Counted from the stretch's first letter, positions 17,449 through 26,828 are shown. The stretch: 64,000 bases of DNA from Thiopseudomonas acetoxidans (GCF_030362935.1 NZ_JAUCDY010000013.1:1-64000), one strand, 5' to 3'. Translations and numbers: made by a program. Notes: a model not told the origin generated them from the letters alone.

Positions 17449-18036
17449 ATGAATATTTCATCTGTTGGCCATTCTTTTGCAACGCATTCTTATGCCGCGC
17501 GTTCCGAACAGAGCGGGGCAGATAAGCCTGAATATAAAAAGCCAGAGAAGGACGCAGCGCTCTCGCCCGAGCAGCTTAAGGAAGTAGAAAAACTCAAAGC
17601 GCGCGACCGTGAAGTGCGTGCCCATGAAATGGCGCACTTGGCTGCTGCAGGTGGATTAGCAACTTCGGGTGCATCTTTTAGCTACCAGCGTGGACCTGAT
17701 GGCGTTAGCTATGCTGTTGGTGGCGAAGTGAAAATAGACACCTCAAGTGGCAGCAATCCCGAAGAAACTCTGCGTAAAGCACAAATTATCCGCGCCGCTG
17801 CCTTAGCACCGGCAGAACCTTCTGGGCAGGATCGAGCCGTAGCTGCCAAGGCTTCGCAAATGGAAGCCCAAGCCAGAGCCGAGCAAGCTGCCGTCGAACG
17901 AGATGAGCAAGAGCCATCCGCAGAAGATGAGAAGGTTCAGTCGCAAAATAACGCTAATCAGCAAGCCGCGGTGCAACAGTATCAGAGTGCAGCCGCTGGT
18001 TTTGATAACGCACCACAACTACAGCTGCAGGCATAA
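17449..18036 (+). CDS. SprA-related putative metalloprotease
   Basis: This 195-residue protein belongs to the SprA-related (catalase-like repeat) family: the core EVRAHEMAHLAAAGG near residue 60 gives a zinc-type HExxH-like HEMAH motif, followed by SYQRGPDGVSYAVGGEVKID and IIRAAALAPAEPSGQDRAVA. The first 45 residues and the last 60 are low-complexity Glu/Gln/Ala-rich. No signal peptide is seen. GGAGG precedes the ATG. The family is annotated as putative metallopeptidase; the substrate is unknown. Confidence 0.85.
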   Translation: MNISSVGHSFATHSYAARSEQSGADKPEYKKPEKDAALSPEQLKEVEKLKARDREVRAHEMAHLAAAGGLATSGASFSYQRGPDGVSYAVGGEVKIDTSSGSNPEETLRKAQIIRAAALAPAEPSGQDRAVAAKASQMEAQARAEQAAVERDEQEPSAEDEKVQSQNNANQQAAVQQYQSAAAGFDNAPQLQLQA

Positions 18037-18095
18037 AGCGGTACAGTTAAATCAAACCAAGCTAGCCGAGCAACCAAAACTTTTTATCTGTAATT

Positions 18096-18125
18096 AAGCA
18101 ATAAGAAAATAAGCAATAAGAAAAT
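18096..18125 (+). repeat. 15-bp perfect tandem duplication
   Basis: AAGCAATAAGAAAAT occurs twice back to back, seven bases before the ATG of the lipoprotein gene at 18132. It places two AATAAGAAAA tracts in the translation initiation region, where no standard SD is seen. Confidence 0.9.
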
Positions 18126-18131
18126 ACGTTG

Positions 18132-19193
18132 ATGAAACTAACCAGTTTTTTACGCTTCAGCGCTTTGATGGTTGGACTTAGTCTAAATGCAGGCTGTGGC
18201 GTGATTATCAAAGATCCGATTTATCATTCAGTTACTCGCAGCACTAAAAAAGAGAAATTAAACAACGAGCTGCGTAGTTATCAAGTGAGCTGGCTGGCGC
18301 AAGCATTGCTAAAACCCGAAACACGAGGTGCAGTGGCGCGCAACTTGGTCGAGAACGCACCAGATATTGCAGCAGCTGGCGGTTTTAGTTTGGCTGATGC
18401 GGCTGATGTATCAATAGCGGCGCAAATGGTTACCGATTTAGCTGTGGGACAGCTAGGTTCAGGATTGGGTGGTAGTGTTGGTAATACGCTTTTTCTTGGA
18501 GGCGTTGCGCTCTCCATGCTTGCTGGTGATGGAAGTCTTAAAGTAACAAGTGTGGTGTTATTGCCTGAGGAGTTAAACGGCGAAGTTTTAGACTCAGCCG
18601 AACTAGCCAAAGCCGCCGCACAGCAATTAATTGTAGAACGCTATGCAACTGCCGCAACAAAATTTGGCTATAGCTTTACCTGTGAGTACGCGTGCACTGC
18701 TTTCCCTTCCGCTTATCGCATGCAGCGCCAGCCTGAAGCAGATACTTCAGCTTTTCTCTATGCAGCTGATGATGTTGCTTTTTATTTCGCTGATTTCGAG
18801 GTAATTGCACCCGAGCAAACGCAAGCAGTAGATTCATTAGCAGCAGGCTTCAATGTTGCTTGGCGCAGTCATTTCAATAATGATGCGAGGATTGATATGC
18901 TGCAAAATCCGCTGATAGACGAACAGGGTAATATTGAAATTGAAATGAACGATAAGAAGATCGCAGGCTGGACGTTTTATGGCGATAAGAGGTTTTTTCA
19001 AACGGATTTTGGTCGGGATTTTCTACGTGAAGTATATAAAACGCCTTATATGCTCTACGGCACCGCTAACGATTATCCACGGGTTGCCTATTATGATGGT
19101 GAGGTTTATCAGTATATTCTCAACGGTATTCCTGATGCCTTTGACAGAGTGGTTTTACCTTTTCAGCCGCTTGAGCAAAAAAACCGCCAATAA
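18132..19193 (+). CDS. Putative lipoprotein of unknown function
   Basis: This 353-residue protein has a signal peptide ending LSLNAGC, so Cys22 is the probable lipidation site, although Asn at -3 is unusual. A Gly/Ala-rich hydrophobic stretch (about 70-135, with LGSGLGGSVGNTLFLGG) follows and could associate with a membrane. Two cysteines in SFTCEYACTAF may pair. The C-terminal half is ordinary soluble sequence. I do not recognise the family. TTG at 18129 precedes the ATG but the ATG is taken as start. Coding looks more AT-rich than the neighbours. Confidence 0.7.
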   Translation: MKLTSFLRFSALMVGLSLNAGCGVIIKDPIYHSVTRSTKKEKLNNELRSYQVSWLAQALLKPETRGAVARNLVENAPDIAAAGGFSLADAADVSIAAQMVTDLAVGQLGSGLGGSVGNTLFLGGVALSMLAGDGSLKVTSVVLLPEELNGEVLDSAELAKAAAQQLIVERYATAATKFGYSFTCEYACTAFPSAYRMQRQPEADTSAFLYAADDVAFYFADFEVIAPEQTQAVDSLAAGFNVAWRSHFNNDARIDMLQNPLIDEQGNIEIEMNDKKIAGWTFYGDKRFFQTDFGRDFLREVYKTPYMLYGTANDYPRVAYYDGEVYQYILNGIPDAFDRVVLPFQPLEQKNRQ

Positions 19194-19558
19194 AAAACGT
19201 TTTAATGGATTACGACCTTATTACCCCGTGCTGCGCAAGAACCTAAGCAGAAAAAATTAATGCTTCACACCAAGAGACGCAGCAATTAATGCCTGTTTAA
19301 TCATAGCTTTGCAGCTTCTTGCAAAGCCGTTCACACTTTGTGTCAACCAGGCTGGTACAAACCTAGCTCCGGTTGTTAAAAACCAAGCAGAATTACCTAA
19401 ATCCTAGTAGCGTTTTGTCGCTGGAAAAAATCTAGAAATAATGTATGGTATCGATTTGCTATCACCCTAAGGTGGTGGAAAATCGCTTCTTTACGTGCAT
19501 TTTCAAAGCATATCAAAGCAGCAGGCATAACTTTAAACTAGAAAAATAAGGAAAAAAG
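19194..19558. other. 365-base AT-rich intergenic region, no gene seen
   Basis: No reading frame with a ribosome binding site or recognisable protein is found. It separates two lipoprotein genes and contains only short AT-rich tracts; an AATAAGGA ribosome binding site for the next gene is at its right end. Confidence 0.5.
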
Positions 19559-20179
19559 ATGAAAAGCTACATCAGAATTTTACTGGTTGGGATATTTAGC
19601 GTTTATCTTGTGGGTTGTTCCAGCTTGAAAACAGTAGAGCAGACCGCACCGAAGATAAGTGTTCAAAAAAACGCAGAGCCACTGGTTATCGCTGTGTTGG
19701 ATCAGCGCCCTTATGTTCTTAATAAGGACAAATCACCAGCGTTTGAAGGCCTTATACGCAGTGGCTTTGGCATTCCGTACAGCTACAATACCGCTACGCG
19801 TGAGCCAATGAGTTTATATCTGGGTAAGCGTCTTACGCACGGCTTTAAAACCGCTGGGATAACTGCTGAACTTTATCCCACCAGCTTGGACGTAACCAAA
19901 GGCGTTTTGCTGGAAAAACTCAGCCAGAACGGTGAGAAATCCTTGGTCGTCTCGTTTTCCGAGTGGAAATATGACCATCACGCCTTTGCTAAGTCGGCCT
20001 TTTACGACACAGATATCATCATTCTTGATAACGAGGGGAATACCCTAGTAAACAAAAACTTTGCTGGCAAAGATGCTATCCCTTCAGGCGTCATAGCTAA
20101 CGCCATGCAGGAAGTGTACAAGGCACGGTTCGAAGCGATTTTCGCTGACAATGAAGTGCGCCAAGCACTTGAGCATTAA
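19559..20179 (+). CDS. Putative lipoprotein of unknown function
   Basis: This 206-residue protein has a lipoprotein signal with lipobox YLVGC (Cys20). The mature part begins SSLKTVEQ and contains VIAVLDQRPYVLNKDKSPAFEG near residue 48 (given in part), GKRLTHGFKTAGI and SEWKYDHHAF. The arrangement of an early VLDQRP-type strand and a later amphipathic repeat recalls small outer-membrane lipoproteins such as YajG, but I cannot place it. TAAGGA lies nine bases before the ATG. Confidence 0.7.
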   Translation: MKSYIRILLVGIFSVYLVGCSSLKTVEQTAPKISVQKNAEPLVIAVLDQRPYVLNKDKSPAFEGLIRSGFGIPYSYNTATREPMSLYLGKRLTHGFKTAGITAELYPTSLDVTKGVLLEKLSQNGEKSLVVSFSEWKYDHHAFAKSAFYDTDIIILDNEGNTLVNKNFAGKDAIPSGVIANAMQEVYKARFEAIFADNEVRQALEH

Positions 20180-20192
20180 TTAGCTGGCCCAG

Positions 20193-20225
20193 TTGTGTTG
20201 AGTGGTCTAGTGCTGCTCAACACAA
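20193..20225. other. Perfect 10-bp inverted repeat after a lipoprotein gene
   Basis: TTGTGTTGAG (20193-20202) and CTCAACACAA (20216-20225) form an exact hairpin with a 13-base loop, 13 bases past the stop codon. It has no T-run, so it may be an mRNA-stabilising structure rather than a terminator. Confidence 0.6.
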
Positions 20226-20286
20226 TGCGTGCAAAATGAGACAGCCTGTCTAAGCTGTTGCATCCTTAAGTACCACTGCCGCTTTT

Positions 20287-20308
20287 GCACAAAATCTCTG
20301 TGCTTTTT
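20287..20308 (+). terminator. Probable rho-independent terminator
   Basis: GCACA-aaatctc-TGTGC followed by TTTTT lies at the 3' side of the lipoprotein gene and touches the stop of the convergent CIA30 gene. The stem is only five pairs. Confidence 0.4.
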
Positions 20309-20847
20309 CAACGGCTAAGATAAAAACCAAAACGCCGCACGCAAACATCAACATCGAATGCTTGACCAATGGCCACCACAGCCACGCTGCGGATGTTCAT
20401 AGGCTGCAACTCTGCATCGGTACGGTGCGCGTGCAGTTGGTCGTAGGGCACGATGAAACGTGTCCATTGTGGTTCCACTGGCAGAGTGCAGCGAAAAGAT
20501 TGCCAAGGGCGGGTCAGCTGGGTGGTTTTTACGTGCAGGTTGTAATCCTGTGCGTTGCCGTAGAGCTCGATAAACACGCCTTGGTAATCAGCGCGCAACC
20601 AGTCCGGTTCAATCTCTAGCCGCATTTGCACGAAGCCGCCGTTGTTATCCAAACAGGTGCGGCCCACTAAACAGCTACAGCTCGCATTCTGACGCACATC
20701 TTGAAGCACGGACGCACTGGACACACCGCCCATAACCTGATCGCTAATCCCGCGCCAAGATGTAGGCTGAGTTTGGCTGGCGCGATACAGCTCCACCAGC
20801 TGCTCTTCACGGACGGCAGGGCCTTGGATGTTGAAAGTGTCGTTCAT
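20308..20847 (-). CDS. CIA30 family protein
   Basis: This 179-residue protein matches the CIA30 (complex I intermediate-associated protein 30) family: SWRGISDQVMGGVSSASV near residue 37, NNGGFVQMRLEIEPD near 73, and RSVAVVAIGQAFDVDVCVRR near the end. It is a galactose-binding-like beta sandwich in the mitochondrial relatives; bacterial members have no settled role. It is divergent from the truncated helicase copy, whose duplicated segment begins 61 bases upstream of this start. Confidence 0.87.
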   Translation of the reverse strand: MNDTFNIQGPAVREEQLVELYRASQTQPTSWRGISDQVMGGVSSASVLQDVRQNASCSCLVGRTCLDNNGGFVQMRLEIEPDWLRADYQGVFIELYGNAQDYNLHVKTTQLTRPWQSFRCTLPVEPQWTRFIVPYDQLHAHRTDAELQPMNIRSVAVVAIGQAFDVDVCVRRFGFYLSR

Positions 20848-20907
20848 ACGCTGGAAGCCCTCTTGGTGCGCAGGTAAATATTCCGGCCATTCTAGTCAGC
20901 TAAAACG

Positions 20908-21431
20908 CCAGAACAGGTTTATTCACAGGCTAGCAGGTCGGGGGATTTGTTAGTATGGCTTTTTCCAGTTGAGTCAGATTAAGCACTGCCACATGAATAC
21001 GTCTTTTACCCTACGGCCTTATCAGCAAGAAGCTGTGGATGCCACGCTTAAACACTTTCGTACGTCCGATGAGTCGGCGGTGATTGTGTTGCCTACCGGT
21101 GCGGGTAAAAGCCTGGTGATTGCCGAATTGGCCCGGCTGGCACGGCGTAAAATTTTGGTGGTCACCCACGTGAAAGAGCTGGTGGAGCAAAACCACGCCA
21201 AATACCAAAGCTATGGGGTTGAGGGCGGTATTTTCTCGGCGGGGTTAAACCGTAAAGACAGCCATCATCAAGTGACCTTTGCCAGTGTGCAATCGGTGGC
21301 GGCGAATTTGGATCAGTTTCACGATGAATACTCACTGATGATTATTGATGAGTGTCATCGCGTCAGTGGCGAGGAGGACAGCCAGTATCAACGCATTATC
21401 CAGCAGTTGCGCCAACAAAACACGGGCTTAA
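20908..21431 (+). repeat. Left copy of 524-bp direct repeat (helicase upstream and 5' coding)
   Basis: Positions 20908-21431 match 34633-35156 with only two differences that I found (20972 a/g and 21133 c/t). The repeat covers 85 bases of upstream sequence and the first 146 codons of a helicase gene. Its right end is the exact left boundary of an IS5-type element. Confidence 0.95.
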
Positions 21432-21442
21432 GGAACCGCTGA
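20993..21442 (+). pseudogene. Truncated DEAD/DEAH helicase (5' fragment)
   Basis: This fragment encodes the first 146 residues of the helicase present in full at 34718-36478, then three residues (RNR-like tail) from the insertion sequence before a stop. Motif Q, Walker A (LPTGAGKS) and DECH are kept; the TAT motif and the whole second helicase lobe are lost, so it cannot act as a helicase. The break coincides with the IS5 end at 21432. The missing part is not found beyond the element. Confidence 0.93.
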
Positions 21443-22641
21443 ACAAATTCGCTCAAGCGAGCGAATTTATCAATTTTACAAATCAGCTCTGAAAATCGAG
21501 CGTCAGAGTCATAAAAACATCTATTTTTGAACGGTTTTACCCGTTTTTGCTGCTTTTCCGGGCAGCATCCCGGGTTTTAGGCGGATTTATCCCGCCAACG
21601 GCATAAATCGCTCCGACCAAAACAAGTTCGCCAAAGCAAACAGGCTATACAGCTGGGCGGTATTTTTCGCCAGACCACGGTAGCGCGTCTTGCGATGGCC
21701 AAAGTGCACCTTGACCCAATAAAACGGATGCTCAACCTTGGCGCGAATCTGGCTCTTTAACTGCTCGATTTTCTCGACCAGCCGACCTTTCTCCGTACCG
21801 CTTTCACGCAGCTTGCGACGCTTGCCATGACGCATGGCAATCACTCAGTCTACCTTTTTGCCCTTGTTCTCTTCTCGTTCCCCAGCGCCCTGATACCCTG
21901 AGTCACCATAGACCTCCTGCTCCTCGCCATGCAGCAAGGCATGCGCCTGGGTTACATCGTGAGTATTGGCAGGCGTAGTCACCATCGTATGCACCAGGCC
22001 GCAGGCCGCATCAACGCCGATGTGGGCTTTCATGCCCAAGTAATACTGGTTACCTTTCTTGGCGTGACGCATTTCAGGGTCACGGCTTTTGCTTTCGTTT
22101 TTGATAGAAGGCGGCGCAGAAATGATGGTGGCATCAACGACCGTGCCTTCCTTCAGGTATAGCCCTTGAGTCGCCAGCTGGTAATTGACTGCAGCAAAAA
22201 TTTGCCGGGTCAGATTGTGAGTTTCCAACAGTCGCCGAAAGCGCAATAAGGTGGTTGCATCCGGCACGGCATCACGCCCAAGGTCGATGCCCATAAAGAG
22301 CTGAATCGCCGCGCTGTCATAGACTGCATCCTCCGTGCCTTCATCGGAAAATCCCATCACCTGTTGCAGGATGTACATGCGCAGCATCCGGGAAAGCCCC
22401 ATGGCTGGGCGACCTTGTTTGCCGTCTGTTTTGGGATAGTGCGGCTCAATCACCGCCTCCAGAACAGCCCAAGGCGCCAGGCTTTCCAGATCGGCCAACA
22501 GGCGATCACGACGGGTTTGCTTCTTTTTGCTGGCGAACTCGGCGTCGGCGAAGGTGATTTGCATGGGTACGGGCTCAGTGTTGACGAATTAGGCTATTTT
22601 ACCAAGATATACGCTGGGGATGGGGTTTGTTCAGCGCCTCC
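21432..22641 (-). mobile_element. IS5-family insertion sequence, defective
   Basis: The element is 1210 bases long with imperfect terminal repeats GGAACCGCTGAACAAA (left) and GGAGGCGCTGAACAAA (right, reverse complement). Flanks are TTAA on the left and TTAG on the right: each fits the YTAR target of IS5-type elements, but they are not identical, so the two ends do not look like the product of one simple insertion. Its transposase is interrupted by a stop codon. Confidence 0.88.
21587..22564 (-). pseudogene. IS5-family transposase with in-frame TGA
   Basis: The reading frame from ATG 22564 encodes 239 residues (MQITFADAEFASKKKQTRR start), reaches TGA at 21845-21847, and continues in the same frame for 85 more residues (VIAMRHGKRRK to LFWSERFMPLAG). 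The stop falls where the family has tryptophan (VDWxxAMRxGKRR), so one G-to-A change of TGG explains it. DDE residues are otherwise present: VVDATIIS, YGDSGYQG and VEHPFYWVK. Without read-through the glutamate and C-terminal part are missing, so the product should be inactive. Confidence 0.9.
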
Positions 22642-22769
22642 TTAGGCAGCTCAATGCCTAGGCGTTGCTCAACGCTCAGGAGAAAGTGAGGGTAGACGTA
22701 TAAAATACCAAACGGGGCAACCAGTAAATAAAGTAGCGTATCGAGCGTATTCAGTAGTTTTTTGAACAT
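22642..22769 (-). pseudogene. 5' remnant of a small membrane-protein gene cut by IS5
   Basis: A reading frame begins ATG 22769 with AAGG seven bases upstream and encodes about 43 native residues (MFKKLLNTLDTLLYLLVAPF, then a region ending IELPKEA) before running into the insertion sequence. One hydrophobic segment is seen. The rest of the gene is not on the other side of the element. The family is not recognised. Confidence 0.55.
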
Positions 22770-22962
22770 GAGCAGCCTTTTAATGCGCAGGGCTAAATGA
22801 GTGCACAGCGATAATAAGCAAGCGCCGTACAACAGCCAAGCACTCTGTAAATGAGGCAATTATACAGCTTTAAACGGGCTTTTCTGTTAAGCGGTTAAGA
22901 AGGCTCTGCTTGGCCGCTCGAGAGGGACCCTATAGCATGCTGCCCCTATAAGAACTTTGATT

Positions 22963-22972
22963 CGAACGTTCG
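22963..22972. promoter_or_regulatory. Perfect palindrome upstream of the SMC defence operon
   Basis: CGAACGTTCG is a 10-base perfect palindrome in the 279-base region before the operon, 167 bases from the first ATG. It may be an operator; no matching regulator gene is adjacent. Confidence 0.3.
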
Positions 22973-23138
22973 CCCAATCCGCTTGGGTTAAGGCAAAATA
23001 GGAGCAAAGTCACTGCAAACACCTAGATCTTAGGGTATGCTGCTTGGCTGATTTTTTAGTGAACAGGGGCGCTAGAGGCCGCAATAAACCTCTGGCCCGC
23101 AGTGGCCACACAAACACCCATTACTTTAAAGGACGTGC

Positions 23139-26100
23139 ATGGCAAAGCTAGTCAAAATAATCATGATCCACGGTCATATGCCCGGTGTGGTGGAGTTAGA
23201 CTTGGACGGTCACACCAATATCTGTGGCAGTAACGCCTCAGGCAAAACCACCTTACAGCGAATGATTCCAGTGTTTTATGGCGAGCTGCCAAACAGGGTG
23301 GTGCCGCGGACCCGGCTTAGCTTCGATGCCTATTACCTGCCGCACAAAAACAGCTATGTGATTTATGAATACGAGCGCCCGCGCAATGGCTTAGCCCAAG
23401 TAGTGCTGAGCAAGCGTGCCGATGGCGTGGATTATCGTTTTGTGGATGCGCCTTATCAACCCGAGCAGTATTTACTTGAGCACGAAGGTGGCGTACTGGC
23501 GCGTGAGTATCAAGACTGGGCTAATGACATGCGTCATCGCGGGATTGATATCTCAGCAAAAATTTCCAGCACCACTGAATATCGCAGCATTATCCTCAAC
23601 GACATCAAGAACGATCGCAGCAATCGCAGTGAAAGTCTCAGGCATCGCCAGCTGGCCTCGCGTTATAGCTTGTCACCGGATAAACATAGCTTGCGCCATA
23701 TCGAAAAACTGGTGTCTGCGGTGCATGCTAAAGAAGGCAAAATGGACACGCTAAAAAGCATGCTGGCGGCGATTCTCGAAGAGGACGGCTATCAGCGCCC
23801 AGCTAATACCATGACCGGCGATAAAATCCGCAGCTGGCTAACGGATATGAAACAGTTTATGAAAATGGATACGCTGCATCAGTCCTTAGAGGAAATTGAG
23901 CGTATCAGTGGTGAGCGTGCGGCGCACCTCGCCACCCTGTGGCAGCTAAAAAAATTACTTGAAACGGATAACGGCGCGCAGCGTCAGTGCCGAGCAGATA
24001 CCGAGCAGGCCATTCAAGCACTCAAGCGTGCCATTGCGGCAGCAGCGGATGATTACAGGCAGCGCCGTGGTGAACTGATTGATACCAAGAGCGATGCCGG
24101 CAGCGCGTTACAAAGCAGCCAACAGCATTTAGATAATGCGCAGCGTCAGTATGATCGCTACCGCGATGCGGATATTGAGCGGGTGGGGCGTGAGTTAACA
24201 CGCTTACCGGAGCGTCGTAGTGAGCTGCAAGGACTTGAGCAGCATTATCGCCTCATGATGGAGGCGCATCAGGGCGCTGAGCGGGAGCTGCAGGAACACC
24301 GACTGCAGCTCACAGAGCAGTTAAAGCGCGCCAGTGATCAGTTGCAGGCGCAGATTAATGACAAAAATACGGAACAAAAACGTATTCATGCCGCCGAGCT
24401 TGATGCCACCAAGGACATGAACCAGCAGCTGCAGCAAGCCCAAGAAAAGGTGCGCACCCACTACCAGCAAGAGCTGACCCAATTGCAAACTGAGCTCGCA
24501 GGCAAGCGAGCGCAACACGGGTTGTCGATGCTTAATGCAGAGGAAATGGAGCAGATGCGGCTGGTTGAGTTGCGTGTCGACAACGCACAGCAACAGCTTG
24601 AGCAGCACCGACAGCAGCTCAGCACGCAACAAGGCGTGTTAGCCAATGCCCAGCAGCAGCGCGAACAGGCGGCAGCGAGCCTCACCAGTGCCCGCAGCGC
24701 CGCGGCTCAGGGTCAACAGCGCATTGAACAGCTGGAACAACAGCTCCAACCCAGCGCAGGCAGTTTGCGTCAGTTTTTAACGCAGCATGTCGAGCACTGG
24801 CAGTATAGTTTTGGTCGAGTGCTGGCTGAGCCCTTATTGCAGCGCACTGATCTGGAGCCACAGTTGCAGCAGGAACAGCAGGACACAGTGTTTGGTGTAC
24901 AGCTAGACTTACACGCCGTTGAGTTGCCCGAGCATGCCCTAACCGATGAGCACGTGCGTGAGCAACTTGAGCAGGTTATAGAGCAGTGGCAGCGACAGCG
25001 ACAGCAGTCTGAGCTGGCGGAAAAAGCCTTGGCGAAAGCCGTGGCAGACGTCAAACAACAGCAAGAGGCCTTGGAGTTGGCGCACCAGCAGCATCGTCGG
25101 CTCGAAAGCGATGTGAGTTATGCACGTGATCACCGTCAGCGGCTCCTGCATGAGCAAGCCCAGCTTGATGCCGCGCGCCAAGCGGCCGTCCGCGAGCGTA
25201 TTCAACAGCTGCAAGCCCAGCTTGAACACGTTGAGCATCAGCGCCAAGCCAACTTAACTGCCGTTGACAGCGAGTATCAGGAACGCGCCCTAGAGCTGAC
25301 TGCAGAGTACCAAGAACAGCAGCAAATTCTGCAAGATGCTATTGATGAACTGCACAGCGAGCGTGAGCGTATCGAAGCCAACACCAAAGAGCGACTCCAA
25401 GAGCTTGAGCGGGCTTTTAGTGCCAAGCTAGCCGAACAAGGCGTGGATGAGCATACCTTGCAGCAGCTAAAGCAAACGATCAGCGGCGAGCAGGAGCACA
25501 TTCGCCAGATAGAAGCCCAGCGCGATGCCTACACTGAGTATCAGCAGTTTATGCAGGTCACCTGGCAGCGCTTGCGCCCACAATGGTTGGCGACTGAGCA
25601 GCAGGCAAAGCAGGAGTTACGTGAGGCTGAAACCGCCCTAGAGCGCCACGAAGCGGACTATAAAAATACGCAGCGCAGCCGGCATGCGCAGCTGACTCAG
25701 CTCAACGAGCGGTTAGACAAAGCCGAACAGCATGTGCAAGTTCTCAAAGGTTTGCTGGCGCGGATGGAGGAGCTGCCCATGGCTCTTGAACCCGCGCAGG
25801 CGATGACCGGACTCGAACAGGGCGATGTGAGCGAACGCAGTGCGCGCGCCTATGAGCTGCTGGAGGAAAAACACAGGTTGGACAAGGCGCTTGAAACTGG
25901 GATTCATACCCTAGAGACTGACATTCGCAAAGACTCTGAACAGCAATTTGTCACCTTTATGGAAGCCTCCTTTGCCAAGCTTGAACCGGCGCCGGATATG
26001 CAGGCGCGGGTCAATGTCTTAAAAGACATCATCGATGTGCTAGAAGGCAAGCAGCAGCAAACCATCGAGCAAGGCAAAACCATCGGTGCGCAGCTGTTTA

Positions 26101-26828
26101 AGTTTTTTACGGTGTTTAATGACATTCACAAGCGCGTTAGCGACTACAGCCGTCGCCTCACCCAGGCCGTGGGTGATGAGCTCAACCTAGAAGGCATTGA
26201 TAAAGCCGAAGTGAAAATAAGCTCAACCATTGACGAGTTGGGCTTTTGGCAGCCGCTAAAAGAGATGACCTACCATTACCAGCAGTGGCAAAGCTCTGGT
26301 GAACCCTTGCCTACCAATGACTACCTAGAGCATTTAAGCGATGTCGCCAGTTTGCTGAAAACCCATCAGGAGTACAGCATTGAATCGCTGCTAAAACTGC
26401 AGCTCAACCTGATTGAAAACGGTGAGCCGGTCATTATTCGTAACGACCGCCAGTTAACCGACTCCTCAAGTAACGGCATGGCGTATTTGATTTTATGTAA
26501 GTTTTTACTTGCCTTTACCCGCCTGCTGCGCCCTGCTGACGCGGGTGTGACGCTGCACTGGCCCATTGATGAGCTGGGTACTTTGGCGTATCACAACGTG
26601 GAAAAGCTCTTTATCGCCTGCAGCCAAAATGACATTGATATTCTCGGTGCGTTTCCAAATGCCGAGTCCGATGTGCTGCAGCTGTTTAAGCATAAATACC
26701 TGATTGAACCCCACGCCGAGCTGCCCAACAAAGGCCAGCTTAAACGCATTAAGCCGCGGGTGTCTGAGTTGACCCAAAAGCTACAGCAATTACAGCGCAA
26801 CGTCCGCACACCGGAGGTGCAAGCATGA
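23139..26828 (+). CDS. SMC-like ATPase of a Wadjet/MksBEFG-type system (JetC/MksB)
   Basis: This is a 1229-residue ATPase. The N-terminal head has Walker A in CGSNASGKTTLQRM near residue 30. About residues 250-1000 are coiled coil rich in Gln, Glu and Ala, broken near 540-620 by a hinge-like globular part (FLTQHVEHWQYSFGRVLAEP). The C-terminal head has Walker B-like VTLHWPIDELGTL near 1140 and SSSNGMAYLILCKFLLAF in the place of the usual LSGGQ signature. By family it is the loop-extruding motor of the MksBEFG/JetABCD plasmid-restriction complex. AAAGGA lies before the ATG. Its last four bases overlap the next gene, and the operon order is SMC, MksE, MksF, TOPRIM. Confidence 0.88.
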   Translation: MAKLVKIIMIHGHMPGVVELDLDGHTNICGSNASGKTTLQRMIPVFYGELPNRVVPRTRLSFDAYYLPHKNSYVIYEYERPRNGLAQVVLSKRADGVDYRFVDAPYQPEQYLLEHEGGVLAREYQDWANDMRHRGIDISAKISSTTEYRSIILNDIKNDRSNRSESLRHRQLASRYSLSPDKHSLRHIEKLVSAVHAKEGKMDTLKSMLAAILEEDGYQRPANTMTGDKIRSWLTDMKQFMKMDTLHQSLEEIERISGERAAHLATLWQLKKLLETDNGAQRQCRADTEQAIQALKRAIAAAADDYRQRRGELIDTKSDAGSALQSSQQHLDNAQRQYDRYRDADIERVGRELTRLPERRSELQGLEQHYRLMMEAHQGAERELQEHRLQLTEQLKRASDQLQAQINDKNTEQKRIHAAELDATKDMNQQLQQAQEKVRTHYQQELTQLQTELAGKRAQHGLSMLNAEEMEQMRLVELRVDNAQQQLEQHRQQLSTQQGVLANAQQQREQAAASLTSARSAAAQGQQRIEQLEQQLQPSAGSLRQFLTQHVEHWQYSFGRVLAEPLLQRTDLEPQLQQEQQDTVFGVQLDLHAVELPEHALTDEHVREQLEQVIEQWQRQRQQSELAEKALAKAVADVKQQQEALELAHQQHRRLESDVSYARDHRQRLLHEQAQLDAARQAAVRERIQQLQAQLEHVEHQRQANLTAVDSEYQERALELTAEYQEQQQILQDAIDELHSERERIEANTKERLQELERAFSAKLAEQGVDEHTLQQLKQTISGEQEHIRQIEAQRDAYTEYQQFMQVTWQRLRPQWLATEQQAKQELREAETALERHEADYKNTQRSRHAQLTQLNERLDKAEQHVQVLKGLLARMEELPMALEPAQAMTGLEQGDVSERSARAYELLEEKHRLDKALETGIHTLETDIRKDSEQQFVTFMEASFAKLEPAPDMQARVNVLKDIIDVLEGKQQQTIEQGKTIGAQLFKFFTVFNDIHKRVSDYSRRLTQAVGDELNLEGIDKAEVKISSTIDELGFWQPLKEMTYHYQQWQSSGEPLPTNDYLEHLSDVASLLKTHQEYSIESLLKLQLNLIENGEPVIIRNDRQLTDSSSNGMAYLILCKFLLAFTRLLRPADAGVTLHWPIDELGTLAYHNVEKLFIACSQNDIDILGAFPNAESDVLQLFKHKYLIEPHAELPNKGQLKRIKPRVSELTQKLQQLQRNVRTPEVQA

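Noticed and set aside
20908..21431. Assembly duplication rather than real repeat
   Set aside because: The two copies differ at least at two positions and have different flanks on both sides, so a real duplication is more likely, though read mapping would settle it.
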